From NCBI RefSeq assembly GCF_048323695.1, contig NZ_JBLWFT010000003.1, forward strand, positions 124,001-188,000: a stretch of DNA of 64,000 nt, read 5' to 3'. The stretch is from Aquisalimonas sp007126095 (lineage in GTDB: Bacteria; Pseudomonadota; Gammaproteobacteria; Nitrococcales; Aquisalimonadaceae). The translations under genes and the position numbers were made by a program. Below are positions 35,546 through 44,586 of the stretch, piece by piece. A model generated the notes under the pieces. It saw only the letters and a list, made by a program, of their open reading frames with translations. It had not been told where the DNA came from and ran no database searches. Each line of letters starts with the position of its first letter. Position 1 is the first letter of the stretch.

Positions 35546-35594
35546 TTGACTTCCAGACGCGTGTGCCTGTCATAATAAGTGAGAATTAGACTCA
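35546..35594 (+). promoter_or_regulatory. Promoter and metal-regulator-like operator of the Mn ABC operon
   Basis: TTGACT (35546-35551), a 19-base spacer, then CATAAT (35571-35576). The inverted repeat TGAG-N7-CTCA (35580-35594) lies at the expected start of transcription and partly matches a Fur-type 7-1-7 box (TGAGAAT half). Repression by a Fur, Mur or MntR-type metal sensor is a fair inference. Confidence 0.5.
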
Positions 35595-35610
35595 ATCTAA
35601 AGGAAGAGCC

Positions 35611-36510
35611 ATGCGTCGTCTCACCATTGCTGCGCTGTTCGGTCTGCTGCTTGTTATCCTTCCGGCGCAGGCCGCCCCTGACGAGCGCCTCAAGGTCGTT
35701 GCCACCTTCTCGATTCTCGCGGACATCACCGACCGCATCGGCGGTGACGCCATCGAGCTCACCAGCCTCACGCCGGTCGGTGCCGAAGTGCACGAATGGG
35801 AGCTGAACGCCCGCAACTTCGCGGCCCTGGAAGAGGCCGACGTGATCTTCTACAACGGCTACAACCTGGAGCAGTGGATGCGTCAGGTTCGGGCTACCAT
35901 CCAGGACGGCACGCCGGTGGTCCCGGTTGCCGAAGAGAGCGGCCGGGAGACCCTGGGCATCGTCACCGGCGACCTGGAAGGGGATCCGGACCCACACCTG
36001 TGGATGGACCCACGCGCCGCCGCCGCATACGGTCAGGCCATCGCCGATGCCCTGGGCGACCGGGCCCCGGAACACGCCGACCGGTTCCAGTCGCGGGCCG
36101 ACGCGTTTGCCGAGGAGATGGACGCTCTTTTCAACGAAATCGAGACCATTCTGGCCGTCATCCCCGATGATCAGCGCACGCTCATCACTAGCGAAGCGGC
36201 CTTTCTCTACTTCGCCGATGCGTTCGATTTCCACCACGATGGCATCTGGGGCACCAACTCCGAGGAGGAAGGCACCCCGCGACAGGTCGCCCGGGTGACC
36301 GACGTCATTCAGGAGCGCCAGCCGAAAGCACTATTTTGGGAGAGCACCATTTCCGACCGCCACGTGCGCAGCATCTCGGGTGACACCGGCGTCCCCTACC
36401 ACGGGCCGCTGTACGTGGACTCCCTGAGCGCGGCCGACGGCGATGCACCCGATTACCCCGCCATGCTGCGCCACAACGCGCGCATGCTTGCGGACCGGCT
36501 GGCCCCCTGA
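35611..36510 (+). CDS. Metal ABC transporter substrate-binding protein, manganese type
   Basis: 299 residues. A signal peptide (residues 1-21, LFGLLLVILPAQA) directs it to the periplasm. Metal ligands can be picked out: His in VGAEVHEWE, His in DPHLWMDPRA, Glu in TSEAAFLYF and Asp in LYVDSLS. The third ligand, Glu rather than His, and the lack of a His-rich loop point to manganese (MntC/SitA) rather than zinc (ZnuA). It is the first gene of a tight three-gene importer operon. Confidence 0.88.
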   Translation: MRRLTIAALFGLLLVILPAQAAPDERLKVVATFSILADITDRIGGDAIELTSLTPVGAEVHEWELNARNFAALEEADVIFYNGYNLEQWMRQVRATIQDGTPVVPVAEESGRETLGIVTGDLEGDPDPHLWMDPRAAAAYGQAIADALGDRAPEHADRFQSRADAFAEEMDALFNEIETILAVIPDDQRTLITSEAAFLYFADAFDFHHDGIWGTNSEEEGTPRQVARVTDVIQERQPKALFWESTISDRHVRSISGDTGVPYHGPLYVDSLSAADGDAPDYPAMLRHNARMLADRLAP

Positions 36511-36515
36511 CTGCC

Positions 36516-37334
36516 ATGGCCGCGAACCCCGCCCCGTATCAGTCAGCGCAGGCGGACAGCGCCGTGTCCGTATCGGGGCTGACCGCGGCCTATGACGGTG
36601 CACCGGTGCTGGACAACGTCTCCTTCGAACTGGGCGCCGGGCAGTGGCACACCGTCATCGGCCCGAACGGCTCGGGCAAGACCACGCTGCTGACCATCCT
36701 GGCCGGTTCCCTGACACCGGTGCGCGGGGACGTGAAGCTCTTCGGTGGCGACCCGGAGGCGTGCCGGCGGCGCAGTGAAGTGGCCTACATGCCGCAGCAC
36801 GAGAACCTAGAGTGGGATTTCCCCATCTCCGTGTGGGATACGGTCATGACCGGTCGCTACGGGCACATGCGCCGGGACGCCCTGTGGCGCCGGTTCCTGC
36901 CCGCGCGGCTGAGTGCCGACCGGCACCGGGAGATCTGTGCACGCGCCCTGGCCGAGGTGCGCATGGATCACCTGGCCAGACGCCCCATCGGACAGCTCTC
37001 GGGGGGTCAGAAAAAGCGCGTCCTGCTGGCGCGCATGCTCACCCAGGAGGCACCACTGGTGCTGCTGGACGAGCCCCTGGTGGGACTGGACAAGGACAGT
37101 CGCCGCCTGATTCTGGACGTGCTGCGCCGCCAGCGCGAACGCGGACAGACCATCGTGATGGTCACCCACGATCTGGTGAACACCATGAAGTACGCGGACC
37201 AGGTGCTGCTGCTGAACCGCTCGGTGATCGATATCGGCCCGCCGGCGGAGATGCTGCGCGACGACATGCTCACACGCACCGCGGCGCCCAACTGGCTGAC
37301 GCAGACGCCTGCCGCTGACGAGGAGGACGCCTGA
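36516..37334 (+). CDS. Metal ABC transporter ATPase, manganese/iron type
   Basis: 272 residues. Walker A is IGPNGSGKTTLLTILAG, the signature is LSGGQKKRVLLARMLTQ, and Walker B is LVLLDEPLVGLDKDS. AYMPQHENLEWDFPISVWD (Q-loop and downstream) is typical of MntB/SitB ATPases. It powers the permease encoded 5 bases downstream. Confidence 0.92.
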   Translation: MAANPAPYQSAQADSAVSVSGLTAAYDGAPVLDNVSFELGAGQWHTVIGPNGSGKTTLLTILAGSLTPVRGDVKLFGGDPEACRRRSEVAYMPQHENLEWDFPISVWDTVMTGRYGHMRRDALWRRFLPARLSADRHREICARALAEVRMDHLARRPIGQLSGGQKKRVLLARMLTQEAPLVLLDEPLVGLDKDSRRLILDVLRRQRERGQTIVMVTHDLVNTMKYADQVLLLNRSVIDIGPPAEMLRDDMLTRTAAPNWLTQTPAADEEDA

Positions 37335-37339
37335 GCGCC

Positions 37340-38275
37340 ATGGTGGAGGGATTCGATGCGTTCAGCCGTAACGTGGTGGACGTCCTGCTGGGCGGGCTGA
37401 TGGGCGTGGTGGGCCTGCTGCCCGAGAGCATCGCCGAGCCGTTCCAGTACGCGTTCATGCAGCGCGCCCTGCTCACCGCCATCGTGGTGGGCGCGACCTG
37501 CGGGCTGCTGTCGTGCTTCATCGTGCTCAAGCGGTGGTCACTGCTCGGCGACGCCATCTCCCACGCCGTCCTGCCCGGCGTCGCCATCGCCTACCTGGTG
37601 GGGTGGCCCTTTTTCATCGGCGCGTTCATAACCGGCGCGCTCACGTCTCTCGGAATCGGCGCCATCGAGCGGCACACGCGCCTGAAGGCGGACGCGGCCA
37701 TGGGCGTGATGTTCACCGCGGCGTTCGCCATCGGCGTGGTCATCATCAGCCAGATCGCCTCCAGCACGCACCTGATGCACATCCTGTTCGGCAACGTCCT
37801 GGGGGTCCAGCCCGCGGCGCTGCTGCTGACCATCATCGCGGGCCTGATCGCCGTGGCGGCGGTGGCTCTGTTCTACAAGGAGCTGCTGCTCTACACCTTC
37901 GACCCCGTCCAGACGCGGGCGCTCGGCTTCCACTCCGGCCGCATCCACTACGGCCTGATCCTGCTGCTGACGCTGACCATCGTGGCGAGCCTGGAGACGG
38001 TGGGCATCATCCTCGTGGTGGCGATGCTGGCCACCCCGGGCGCCACCGCTCACCTGCTCACCGACCGCCTGCCGGTGATGCTCGCCATCGCCATCGGTGT
38101 GGGCGTGTTCTCGGCGATCATCGGCCTGTACCTGGCCTACTACTTCAATCTCGCCTCCGGCGGCAGCATCGTGGTGGTAGCCTCGACGCTGTTCCTGCTG
38201 GCGCTGGTATTCTCACCACGCCACGGACTGCTGCGGCGCTGGTTCCGGGACGCGGCGATCCGCCGGGCCCACTGA
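37340..38275 (+). CDS. Metal ABC transporter permease, manganese/iron type
   Basis: 311 residues with about nine membrane segments of the ABC-3 (ZnuB/MntB/SitC) family. FMQRALLTAIVVGATCGLLS starts the domain. WSLLGDAISHAVLPGVAIAY contains the conserved Gly-Asp-Ala-Ile-Ser-His element that may bind the incoming metal. ETVGIILVVAMLATPGATA marks the later helices. The ribosome site is GAGGAGG, inside the end of the ATPase gene. Confidence 0.92.
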   Translation: MVEGFDAFSRNVVDVLLGGLMGVVGLLPESIAEPFQYAFMQRALLTAIVVGATCGLLSCFIVLKRWSLLGDAISHAVLPGVAIAYLVGWPFFIGAFITGALTSLGIGAIERHTRLKADAAMGVMFTAAFAIGVVIISQIASSTHLMHILFGNVLGVQPAALLLTIIAGLIAVAAVALFYKELLLYTFDPVQTRALGFHSGRIHYGLILLLTLTIVASLETVGIILVVAMLATPGATAHLLTDRLPVMLAIAIGVGVFSAIIGLYLAYYFNLASGGSIVVVASTLFLLALVFSPRHGLLRRWFRDAAIRRAH

Positions 38276-38310
38276 CCCCGCCGCGGTCAGCGCTTCCCCA
38301 TGGGAATTGG

Positions 38311-39141
38311 TCAGCGCCTCCCCAGCCGGTTCTCCAGCCGCTCTACCTTTTCGTGCAACTCCTCGATCAGGCGGAGCATCCGCTCACGCTCCTCGTGCGC
38401 CTTGGCCTCGGTCTGCTGATGCTTGGCGTCCGCCTCTTCCATGTGCCGCTCCTGCATGGTGTTGACGATGATACCGATGAAGAGGTTGAGCACCGTGAAC
38501 GCCGACAGCAGGATGAAGACCACGAAATAGAGCCACGCCAGCGGGTAGACCGCCATCACCGGCCGGGCGATCTCTTCGGACCAGCTCTCCAGGGTCATCA
38601 CCTGGAACAGCGAGAACAGCGTCAGCCCCAGGTGGCCGAAGTCCTCGGGGAAGCTCTCCCCGAACAGCTTGGTGCCCATGACGCCGAAGATGTAGAACAC
38701 CAGCCCCAGCAGAAAAGCGATCCAGCCAATGCTCGGGATCGCTTTCAGCAGCGACTCCACGATCATGCGCAGCCGCCCCACCTTGGCCACCAGCCTCAGC
38801 ACGCGGAGGATGCGCAGGGCACGCAGCACCGAGAACGGCCCGGAGTCGGGAAGCAGCGAGATGGCGACGATGACGAAGTCGAAGACGTTCCAGCCTTCCC
38901 GGAAAAACCGGTAGTCGAAGGCGAACAGCTTCAGCCCGATCTCGATGACGAACACCGTCAGCACCGCCCGCTCGATGATGAGCAGCGGGCCCGCCGCGTA
39001 GTGCTGCACGATCTCGAACGTCTCCAGCCCCAGCGTGATGGCATTGAAGCAGATCAGGACGATGATGAAGTTCTGAACGGGGCGGCTTTCCACCCACTGC
39101 CCGACGCGCTGGCGCAGCCCCGGCGTTGATGTGTACTCCAT
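38311..39141 (-). CDS. Single-domain voltage-gated sodium channel, NaChBac/BacNav family
   Basis: 276 residues, the usual length for the family. Six membrane segments are visible. S4 (about residues 103-123) has arginines at 107, 110, 113 and 116, every third position, the voltage-sensor pattern. The pore loop has TLESWS (183-188) as the selectivity filter, like NaChBac LESWAS, which selects sodium. After S6 the C-terminus (about 229-276, rich in Glu/Lys/Arg with heptad-like spacing) forms a coiled coil that joins four subunits. In halophilic or alkaliphilic bacteria such channels support sodium balance, pH homeostasis or motility. Confidence 0.92.
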   Translation of the reverse strand: MEYTSTPGLRQRVGQWVESRPVQNFIIVLICFNAITLGLETFEIVQHYAAGPLLIIERAVLTVFVIEIGLKLFAFDYRFFREGWNVFDFVIVAISLLPDSGPFSVLRALRILRVLRLVAKVGRLRMIVESLLKAIPSIGWIAFLLGLVFYIFGVMGTKLFGESFPEDFGHLGLTLFSLFQVMTLESWSEEIARPVMAVYPLAWLYFVVFILLSAFTVLNLFIGIIVNTMQERHMEEADAKHQQTEAKAHEERERMLRLIEELHEKVERLENRLGRR

Positions 39142-39249
39142 TGCGAACCTCTCGCTCGAAATCGGTCAGCCGCTGGCGGGATACGAACGAGCCGGGGCTC
39201 GCGGATCGTGGTTCACCGTGGCGCGGCGACGCTTTGTGTCAGGGATCGG

Positions 39250-40503
39250 TCAGAAACCGAACAGGGCACCGGTGACCAGAAACAGCGCCATGCCCACCAG
39301 CGCGCCGACCAGTGTGCCGTTGATCCGTATGAACTGCAGATCACGCCCCACTGCCAGCTCCAGCCGGTCCACCAGGCTGTCCGTGGGCCAGTCGCGAACC
39401 ACATCCGCGATGAAGGTGCCAATACTGTCCCGGAAAGGCAGCACCAGCTCCCGCAGCAGCGCTTCCAGCCGTTCGTCCAGGCGGGCACGCGCTTCGGGAT
39501 CGGCCTGCAGGGTATCACCAAACCGCTGCAGGCTGCCCACCAGCGACTGCCGGAACCCGCTGTCCCCCGCGGTCACGCCGTCCAGCAGCGCCTGCCGCAG
39601 GTCACCCCAGAGCTGCTCCATCAGCCCCTGCAACTCCTCGCTGGCGAGAATGGCGTCGCGTATGCCGTCCAGTCGTTCGCGCACGGAGCCGGAGGTGCGC
39701 ATCTGACCGATCAGGTCGTGGACGGTGCGATCGAAATCCTGGCGCACGGGATGGTCGTGCTGGGCGAGCTCACCCAGCCACTCCTCCACGCCTTCCATGA
39801 TGGCATCGGCGAGGCGCTGGTCGAACCGCCGCGGCACCCACCAGCGGCTGCGCGCACTGACCTGGGCGCGGATGGTCTCGCGATTGCGATTGAGCAGGCC
39901 CCGGGCGAGATGCAGGGAACGATCGAACAGCCGCTGGTGGTCCCGGCTTTCCAGGAACAGCTCCAGCAACCGCGCAACGACAGGCACCAGATCCAGTCGA
40001 CGGACGTGTCCGGCCAGGGCGTCACGGTAGAAGCCGCGGACCTCCTGATCCTCGAAGGCGTTGATGATGTCCGGCGCCAGCACCAGCAACCGATCGGCGA
40101 CCAGGTCCGCGTTCTCCGGGCGGGCGAGCCAGCGTCCGAGATGCAGCGACGGATCGGCCGAACGCAGCCGCGCCATCACCACGTCCTGATCCAGGAAGTT
40201 CCGCGACACGAAACGGCCCAGACCGCGCCCCAGCCGCTCCTTGTTGCGTGGCAGAATGGCGGTATGTGGAATGGGCAACCCAAGTGGCCGCCGGAACAGT
40301 GCGGTGACCGCGAACCAGTCGGCGATACCGCCGATCAGGCCCGCTTCCGCCCCCGCACGCACCAGCAGCACCCACTGGTCCGGCTGCTCCACAAACTGGG
40401 TGCCGAAGTAGACGCCGGCCGCCCCGACCAGGGACGCTGTGGCCACGCGGCGATGCCGCCGCAGGACATCCCGCTGCACGGTGTCGTCTTCGGTGGCCGT
40501 CAT
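39250..40503 (-). CDS. DUF445 family membrane protein
   Basis: 417 residues. The N-terminal hydrophobic segment (RVATASLVGAAGVYFGTQFV) and the motif GLIGGIADWFAVTALFRRPL are the DUF445 signature. The long central region is helical and charged, and the C-terminus ends in a membrane segment (GTLVGALVGMALFLVTGALF). Function is unknown; family members are found in the inner membrane. Its start overlaps the upstream MTH1187-like gene by 4 bases as ATGA, so it belongs to the operon running from 42408 to here. Confidence 0.85.
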   Translation of the reverse strand: MTATEDDTVQRDVLRRHRRVATASLVGAAGVYFGTQFVEQPDQWVLLVRAGAEAGLIGGIADWFAVTALFRRPLGLPIPHTAILPRNKERLGRGLGRFVSRNFLDQDVVMARLRSADPSLHLGRWLARPENADLVADRLLVLAPDIINAFEDQEVRGFYRDALAGHVRRLDLVPVVARLLELFLESRDHQRLFDRSLHLARGLLNRNRETIRAQVSARSRWWVPRRFDQRLADAIMEGVEEWLGELAQHDHPVRQDFDRTVHDLIGQMRTSGSVRERLDGIRDAILASEELQGLMEQLWGDLRQALLDGVTAGDSGFRQSLVGSLQRFGDTLQADPEARARLDERLEALLRELVLPFRDSIGTFIADVVRDWPTDSLVDRLELAVGRDLQFIRINGTLVGALVGMALFLVTGALFGF

Positions 40504-40805
40504 TCGCCGGCCCGGTGCCTCTGGACGCTGGCGACCTTGTCGCCCAGGCTCTGCTCCCTGTCGGTGCGCGTGCCGACCTTGAGGCTGGTGAACAGCCGCG
40601 GCGCGCCCATGGCGTGGAGCCGTTCATGACAGCGCCTGACGGCCGCGAACACGGTATCCCACTCGCCCTCGATGTTGGTGCCGTAGGCGTGCAGCTCGAC
40701 GGCGAGTCCGGCCGCCTCCAGCTCCTCCTGGCAGGCGGCGATGTACGCCCCCAGCGACGGATCGGTGCCGATCGGGATGACACACAGTTCTACATGCACA
40801 TGCAT
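40500..40805 (-). CDS. MTH1187/YkoF-type thiamine-binding-like small protein
   Basis: 101 residues, a small ferredoxin-like-fold protein of the MTH1187 family. It starts MHVHVELCVIPIGTDPSLGA and continues with GLAVELHAYGTNIEGEWDTV, the family signature. Some relatives bind thiamine or related ligands, and most have no assigned role. The ATG at 40805 was chosen from the family N-terminus. It is coupled to the following DUF445 gene by ATGA. Confidence 0.82.
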   Translation of the reverse strand: MHVHVELCVIPIGTDPSLGAYIAACQEELEAAGLAVELHAYGTNIEGEWDTVFAAVRRCHERLHAMGAPRLFTSLKVGTRTDREQSLGDKVASVQRHRAGE

Positions 40806-40843
40806 GGCGGAACCCTCCGAATCACGCGCGACTTCCCGGGCGG

Positions 40844-41638
40844 TCACGCGCCGTTGATCTCGATCACCCGTGTCGGGTCGAACGGTGCGCCCGGCACGGT
40901 CTCGTCCGGATAGCCGCGCTGGTTGCTCAATACGTGCACGCCGCAATGGTAGAGGTCCACGTTGGCGTGTGTATGCCCATAGATCCAGGCGGTGGGCGCG
41001 CCTTCCGCCAACAGCGGATGCAGATCGCTGACGAAGGCCGTGGCGATCTCGTTCAGGCCATACTCGGGGTGGGCGCAGTCCAGCAGCGGCGCGGCATGGG
41101 TCACCACCACAGTCGGCTGCGCGGTCTCCGACGTCAGCTCCTCGTAGAGCCAGGCGCGGGTCTGCCGGTGGCAGACGCGGGTCATCTCCGGGGTCAGCGG
41201 GTCGTCTTCGCCGTTGACCTGGATGCGCTGGTAGTCGGGCATGTACTGCCCCACCGCCGGCATGACCCGCGAGGGCGGAAACCGGCCGTCGCCGGCAAAG
41301 TCCGTCCACAGGGTCGCCCCCAGAAAGCGCACCCCGCCGAGGGTGACGGCATCCCGCTCGAGAACCTGGACCCCGGTCCCCTGCGCCTCGTCGCGCAGCG
41401 CGTCCAGCAGATCCGGGTAGTGGTTGCCGTAGAATTCGTGATTGCCCGCCACGTAGATGCACGGGATATCCAGTACCCGCGACTGCTCGGCCGCCCAGCG
41501 CAGCCCCTCGGTGCCATTGTCGATATCGCCGGCAAGGACCAGCACATCCGCCCCCACATCAGGCAGCCCCGGCGGCTCCTCACCGGAGTAATGGCGCACC
41601 ACTTCGTTGTGGAGATCGCTGACCACCTGAATCCGCAT
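40844..41638 (-). CDS. Metallophosphoesterase
   Basis: 264 residues, a calcineurin-like phosphoesterase. IQVVSDLHNEVV (Asp-x-His), then VLVLAGDIDNGT (Gly-Asp), YVAGNHEFYG (Gly-Asn-His-Glu) and later VVVTHAAPL and GHTHANVDL supply the dimetal ligands. It hydrolyses a phosphoester whose identity is not visible. The start overlaps the upstream DUF1499 stop by one base (TGATG). Confidence 0.9.
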   Translation of the reverse strand: MRIQVVSDLHNEVVRHYSGEEPPGLPDVGADVLVLAGDIDNGTEGLRWAAEQSRVLDIPCIYVAGNHEFYGNHYPDLLDALRDEAQGTGVQVLERDAVTLGGVRFLGATLWTDFAGDGRFPPSRVMPAVGQYMPDYQRIQVNGEDDPLTPEMTRVCHRQTRAWLYEELTSETAQPTVVVTHAAPLLDCAHPEYGLNEIATAFVSDLHPLLAEGAPTAWIYGHTHANVDLYHCGVHVLSNQRGYPDETVPGAPFDPTRVIEINGA

Positions 41639-42408
41639 CAGTCGTCTCCCGCAAAGCGGGCATCCAGCGCCGCGAGATACTCGCGAATACGCTCGGCGTT
41701 CGCGCCCAGATCACCACGGCCAATGCGCGATGCGGAACGCACATCCACGGTGACCGCGTCATCCCCCTCCCGCAACCGGACGACCACGTCGTCCTGGAAG
41801 CCGAACCAGGCGGTGGTCGCCACTGCCTCGATGCGGCCGTCATCGCGGTCGGCCGCCTCGATGCGCCACTGCATCACCCGGGCGGCCTCCTCGGCGGCGT
41901 CGAACACCGCACCCATGGACGCGTTATAGCGGCGCGACTCCAGGTCCGGGTAAGCCTCACGCTGCTGCGCGATGACGTCTTCGCCCGGATGCTCGACGGC
42001 GTTGGGCGCGGCTTCCCGGGCGTCCACCAGGACCACGAATGCCGGCACGTCGTCGGTGTCGGTGGTGATGTCGTGAATGGGTGGCGCCGTGTCGGCCCGG
42101 TGCTGAATGGTGAGATGCCCCGACGCGGCGCCAAGCCCGAACACCAGCGCCACGAGCCCGACCAGCGCGCGCGTCCGGTTGCGGGCCACCAGCGCGGCGA
42201 GGATCACGGCAAAGCCGCAGACCGCCGCGGCAAGCCCGATCCAGGCGCCGTACTCGATCATGGTAAACGCCGTGCCCACGCCCACCCAGCCGAGCTGGTA
42301 CCAGGGCCCCGCCAGCAGCACCACCAGCCCCGCGACCACCCCCAGCGCCACACCGACGCCGGCGACGGCGCGCTGCCGGGGACCGCCTTCATGTTTACCG
42401 AACACCAT
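41638..42408 (-). CDS. DUF1499 family protein with membrane segments
   Basis: 256 residues. Three N-terminal membrane segments occupy about residues 13-105 (for example AVAGVGVALGVVAGLVVLLAG). They are followed by a soluble DUF1499 domain containing PPIHDITTDTDDVPAF, then SRIGRGDLGANAERIREYL. Function is unknown. The ATG at 42408 has GGGAGAG upstream. It is the first gene of a leftward set (DUF1499, phosphoesterase, MTH1187-like, DUF445) with overlapping or close ends. Confidence 0.8.
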   Translation of the reverse strand: MVFGKHEGGPRQRAVAGVGVALGVVAGLVVLLAGPWYQLGWVGVGTAFTMIEYGAWIGLAAAVCGFAVILAALVARNRTRALVGLVALVFGLGAASGHLTIQHRADTAPPIHDITTDTDDVPAFVVLVDAREAAPNAVEHPGEDVIAQQREAYPDLESRRYNASMGAVFDAAEEAARVMQWRIEAADRDDGRIEAVATTAWFGFQDDVVVRLREGDDAVTVDVRSASRIGRGDLGANAERIREYLAALDARFAGDD

Positions 42409-42522
42409 TACTCTCCCATTGCGCACTGTCCGCACAGGATACCCGGAATGCGAACTGCAACACACGGGGCGCCAGCGTCACCGGACTGGAAAAAAGAAAG
42501 CATCTCGGGTATCAACAGAGTG

Positions 42523-43569
42523 ATGGCTCTGACGATCCCCGCCCCACCTCCGCTGCTGCCCTTCCCGGCCTGGCTCAGTTGCCTGCTGCTGGCCGTGACG
42601 GTCGTGATGCTGGCGGGCTGCGGGCCGCGGGTGCAGGAGTCGGAACCCCCCACCAACCCGCCGCGCCTGGACCCCGGCGTGGCCACGATGCCGGACGGGC
42701 AACGTCTGCCCATGAGCCGCTGGAGCGCCCAGGGCGGCGACCCGGAGGCGGTGATTCTCGGTGTCCACGGGTTCAACGACTACCGCCGGGCATGGGCAGT
42801 GCTGGGGCAGGACCTACGCGAGCGCGGTATCTCCGTGTACGCCTACGATCAGCGCGGCTTCGGCGCCACGGAACAGCGCGGCGTCTGGGCGGGCACAGAT
42901 GTCATGACCTCGGACCTGGCGATACTCTCCGCGCTCCTGCGCGAGCAGTACCCCGAGACGCCGCTGTATATTGCCGGCGAGAGCATGGGTGGCGCGGTGA
43001 CGCTGGTCACCCACGCCCGGCACCCGGATCTGGATATCGACGGCACCATTCTGCTTGCACCGGCGGTGTGGAACCGGGGCAGCATGCCCTGGTACCAGCG
43101 CTTCGGGCTGTGGGCGGCATCGTGGGTGGCGCCGGAACGCAAGCTCACGGGCAGCGGGCTGGAGGTGCGACCATCCGACAACCGCGAGATGCTGCGCGCC
43201 CTGGGCCGCGATCCGTTGATCCAGCGCGGTGCCCGGGTTGACGCTCTGAGCGGCCTCGCCAACCTGATGGACCACGCCCAGTCCGCGATTCCCGACTACC
43301 GCGGCCGCACGCTGGTGCTCTACGGCGAGAAGGACCAGATCATTCCGCGACGCCCGACCTGCGAGATGTTCCGCCGCCTGCCCAACCCGGACCAGTGGCG
43401 CGCCGCCCTCTACGGCGAGGGATACCACATGCTCACCCGCGACCTGCAGGGCACCGTGGTGCGTGCGGATATCGGTGACTGGGCGCTGAATCCGGAGGGC
43501 ACGCTCTCCTCGGGCGAGGAAGCGCTCATGGATGGGCGCCTGGGCGATTTCTGCGGTTACCGGACTTGA
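42523..43569 (+). CDS. Alpha/beta hydrolase lipoprotein, lysophospholipase/monoacylglycerol lipase-like
   Basis: 348 residues. A lipoprotein signal ends at LAGC with Cys33 as the lipidated residue, so it is anchored to a membrane facing the periplasm. The oxyanion/core motif VHGFNDYRRAW, the helix-side YAYDQRGFGATEQRG and the nucleophile elbow GESMGG with Ser154 define a monoacylglycerol-lipase-type hydrolase. Asp in YGEKDQIIP and His in EGYHML complete the triad. The start at 42523 was chosen because it gives a proper signal peptide. The hairpin at 43619 ends the gene. Confidence 0.85.
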   Translation: MALTIPAPPPLLPFPAWLSCLLLAVTVVMLAGCGPRVQESEPPTNPPRLDPGVATMPDGQRLPMSRWSAQGGDPEAVILGVHGFNDYRRAWAVLGQDLRERGISVYAYDQRGFGATEQRGVWAGTDVMTSDLAILSALLREQYPETPLYIAGESMGGAVTLVTHARHPDLDIDGTILLAPAVWNRGSMPWYQRFGLWAASWVAPERKLTGSGLEVRPSDNREMLRALGRDPLIQRGARVDALSGLANLMDHAQSAIPDYRGRTLVLYGEKDQIIPRRPTCEMFRRLPNPDQWRAALYGEGYHMLTRDLQGTVVRADIGDWALNPEGTLSSGEEALMDGRLGDFCGYRT

Positions 43570-43618
43570 GAGAACGCCCATATGGCCTCCGGCTGCAAGG
43601 TGACCGGTGATACTCCGC

Positions 43619-43652
43619 GCCCCGGCTCCGATCCGGGAAAGGGGGCCGGGGC
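43619..43652. terminator. GC-rich hairpin between convergent genes
   Basis: GCCCCGGCTCC pairs with GGGGCCGGGGC (one G-T pair) around a 12-base loop, 50 bases past the lipase gene and 16 bases past the end of the CapA pseudogene. No long T run follows. Confidence 0.5.
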
Positions 43653-43667
43653 TGCTTGTGGCTGGCG

Positions 43668-44563
43668 TTACTCGGCGGTTATGCGCAGGTTTCCCTCTCC
43701 GTCACGCCGGAGGCGCGGGCTGTCAGCGAGACGATTCCGGTTGAGCATGTCCTGGAGCCCGTGTGTCTCTTCCTCCCCGGCCCGTTGCAGGCGCAGGCGC
43801 GTGCGGCGTAGTGGCGTGATCCAGAGCGCCTGCAGCCGTTCACTGACCGGCAGAAACCTGCAGAAGTACATGGGGGCGAGGTCGGGGAGAAAGGATTCGT
43901 AGCCGCCGATGCCTTCATAGTCGTTGATGAAATCGCCACAGCCGTACAGGATGGGGCGCCCACGGTAGATCTCGATGGGGCGTGGGTGATGGGCCGAGTG
44001 ACCGTGGATGACATCGGCCCCGCAATCGATCAGGTAGCGGGCGATATCACGGTGGGCGACCGGGACGTGATGCCTAGCGAATCAAGGACCTGGCACGTCT
44101 CCGCGAGACCAGGGTAGCCCCAGTCCAGTACGTGATTGTTGGCCAGCGTGCAGCAGTGGATGCCGCCGGCCTGCAGGCAGGTGGCGTTATCCGGGTGCAT
44201 ACGGTAGTGGATGCCCTTCCCCGGCCACGGGTGCGCATGCCGCGTGATGCTGGTCTCCAGGTTGACGATGCGCAGATCCGGCGCAACCCGGCCGAGTTCC
44301 TCCAGGGCATCACCCCAGATATAGCCAGGGGCCACGGGCTTCGGGATGGAGCCGTTGGCACGCTCCGCCAGCCTGACATAGTCGCGGGCATCCCGGACGT
44401 GGCCCTCGTAGAGCTCCGGCGAGCAGGGTCGGGGCAGGATCTGATCGATACCGCGCCCGGTCATGACATCGCCTGCGAGGAAGAGAGTGACAGGTGTATC
44501 GGCCGCGGTCGACACGGATTGCGGGACCTCCTCCCGGACCGGACCGCTCCCGGCGCGACGCAT
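43668..44563 (-). pseudogene. CapA-family (poly-gamma-glutamate synthesis/capsule-type) protein, deleted and frameshifted
   Basis: The 5' part (44563-44030) reads well as a CapA-family phosphoesterase-like protein: LFLAGDVMTGRGIDQILPRP, RIVNLETSITRH and LANNHVLDWGYPGLAET. After LDSLGI the frame goes wrong and stops at 44030. In the next frame the family C-terminal part continues: DVIHGHSAHHPRPIEIYRG, LYGCGDFINDYEGIGGYE and the tail to 43668. Roughly 80-100 residues expected between these parts, including the segment around HWGxNWG, are missing. An internal deletion with a frameshift has therefore destroyed the gene, and a single sequencing error cannot explain it. Confidence 0.8.
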
Positions 44564-44586
44564 CCGTGACTGTCAGCCTTCGCGCC

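Noticed and set aside
41989..42522. Long in-frame extension upstream of the lipoprotein lipase
   Set aside because: It overlaps the minus-strand DUF1499 gene, would bury the lipoprotein signal peptide, and has no ribosome site.
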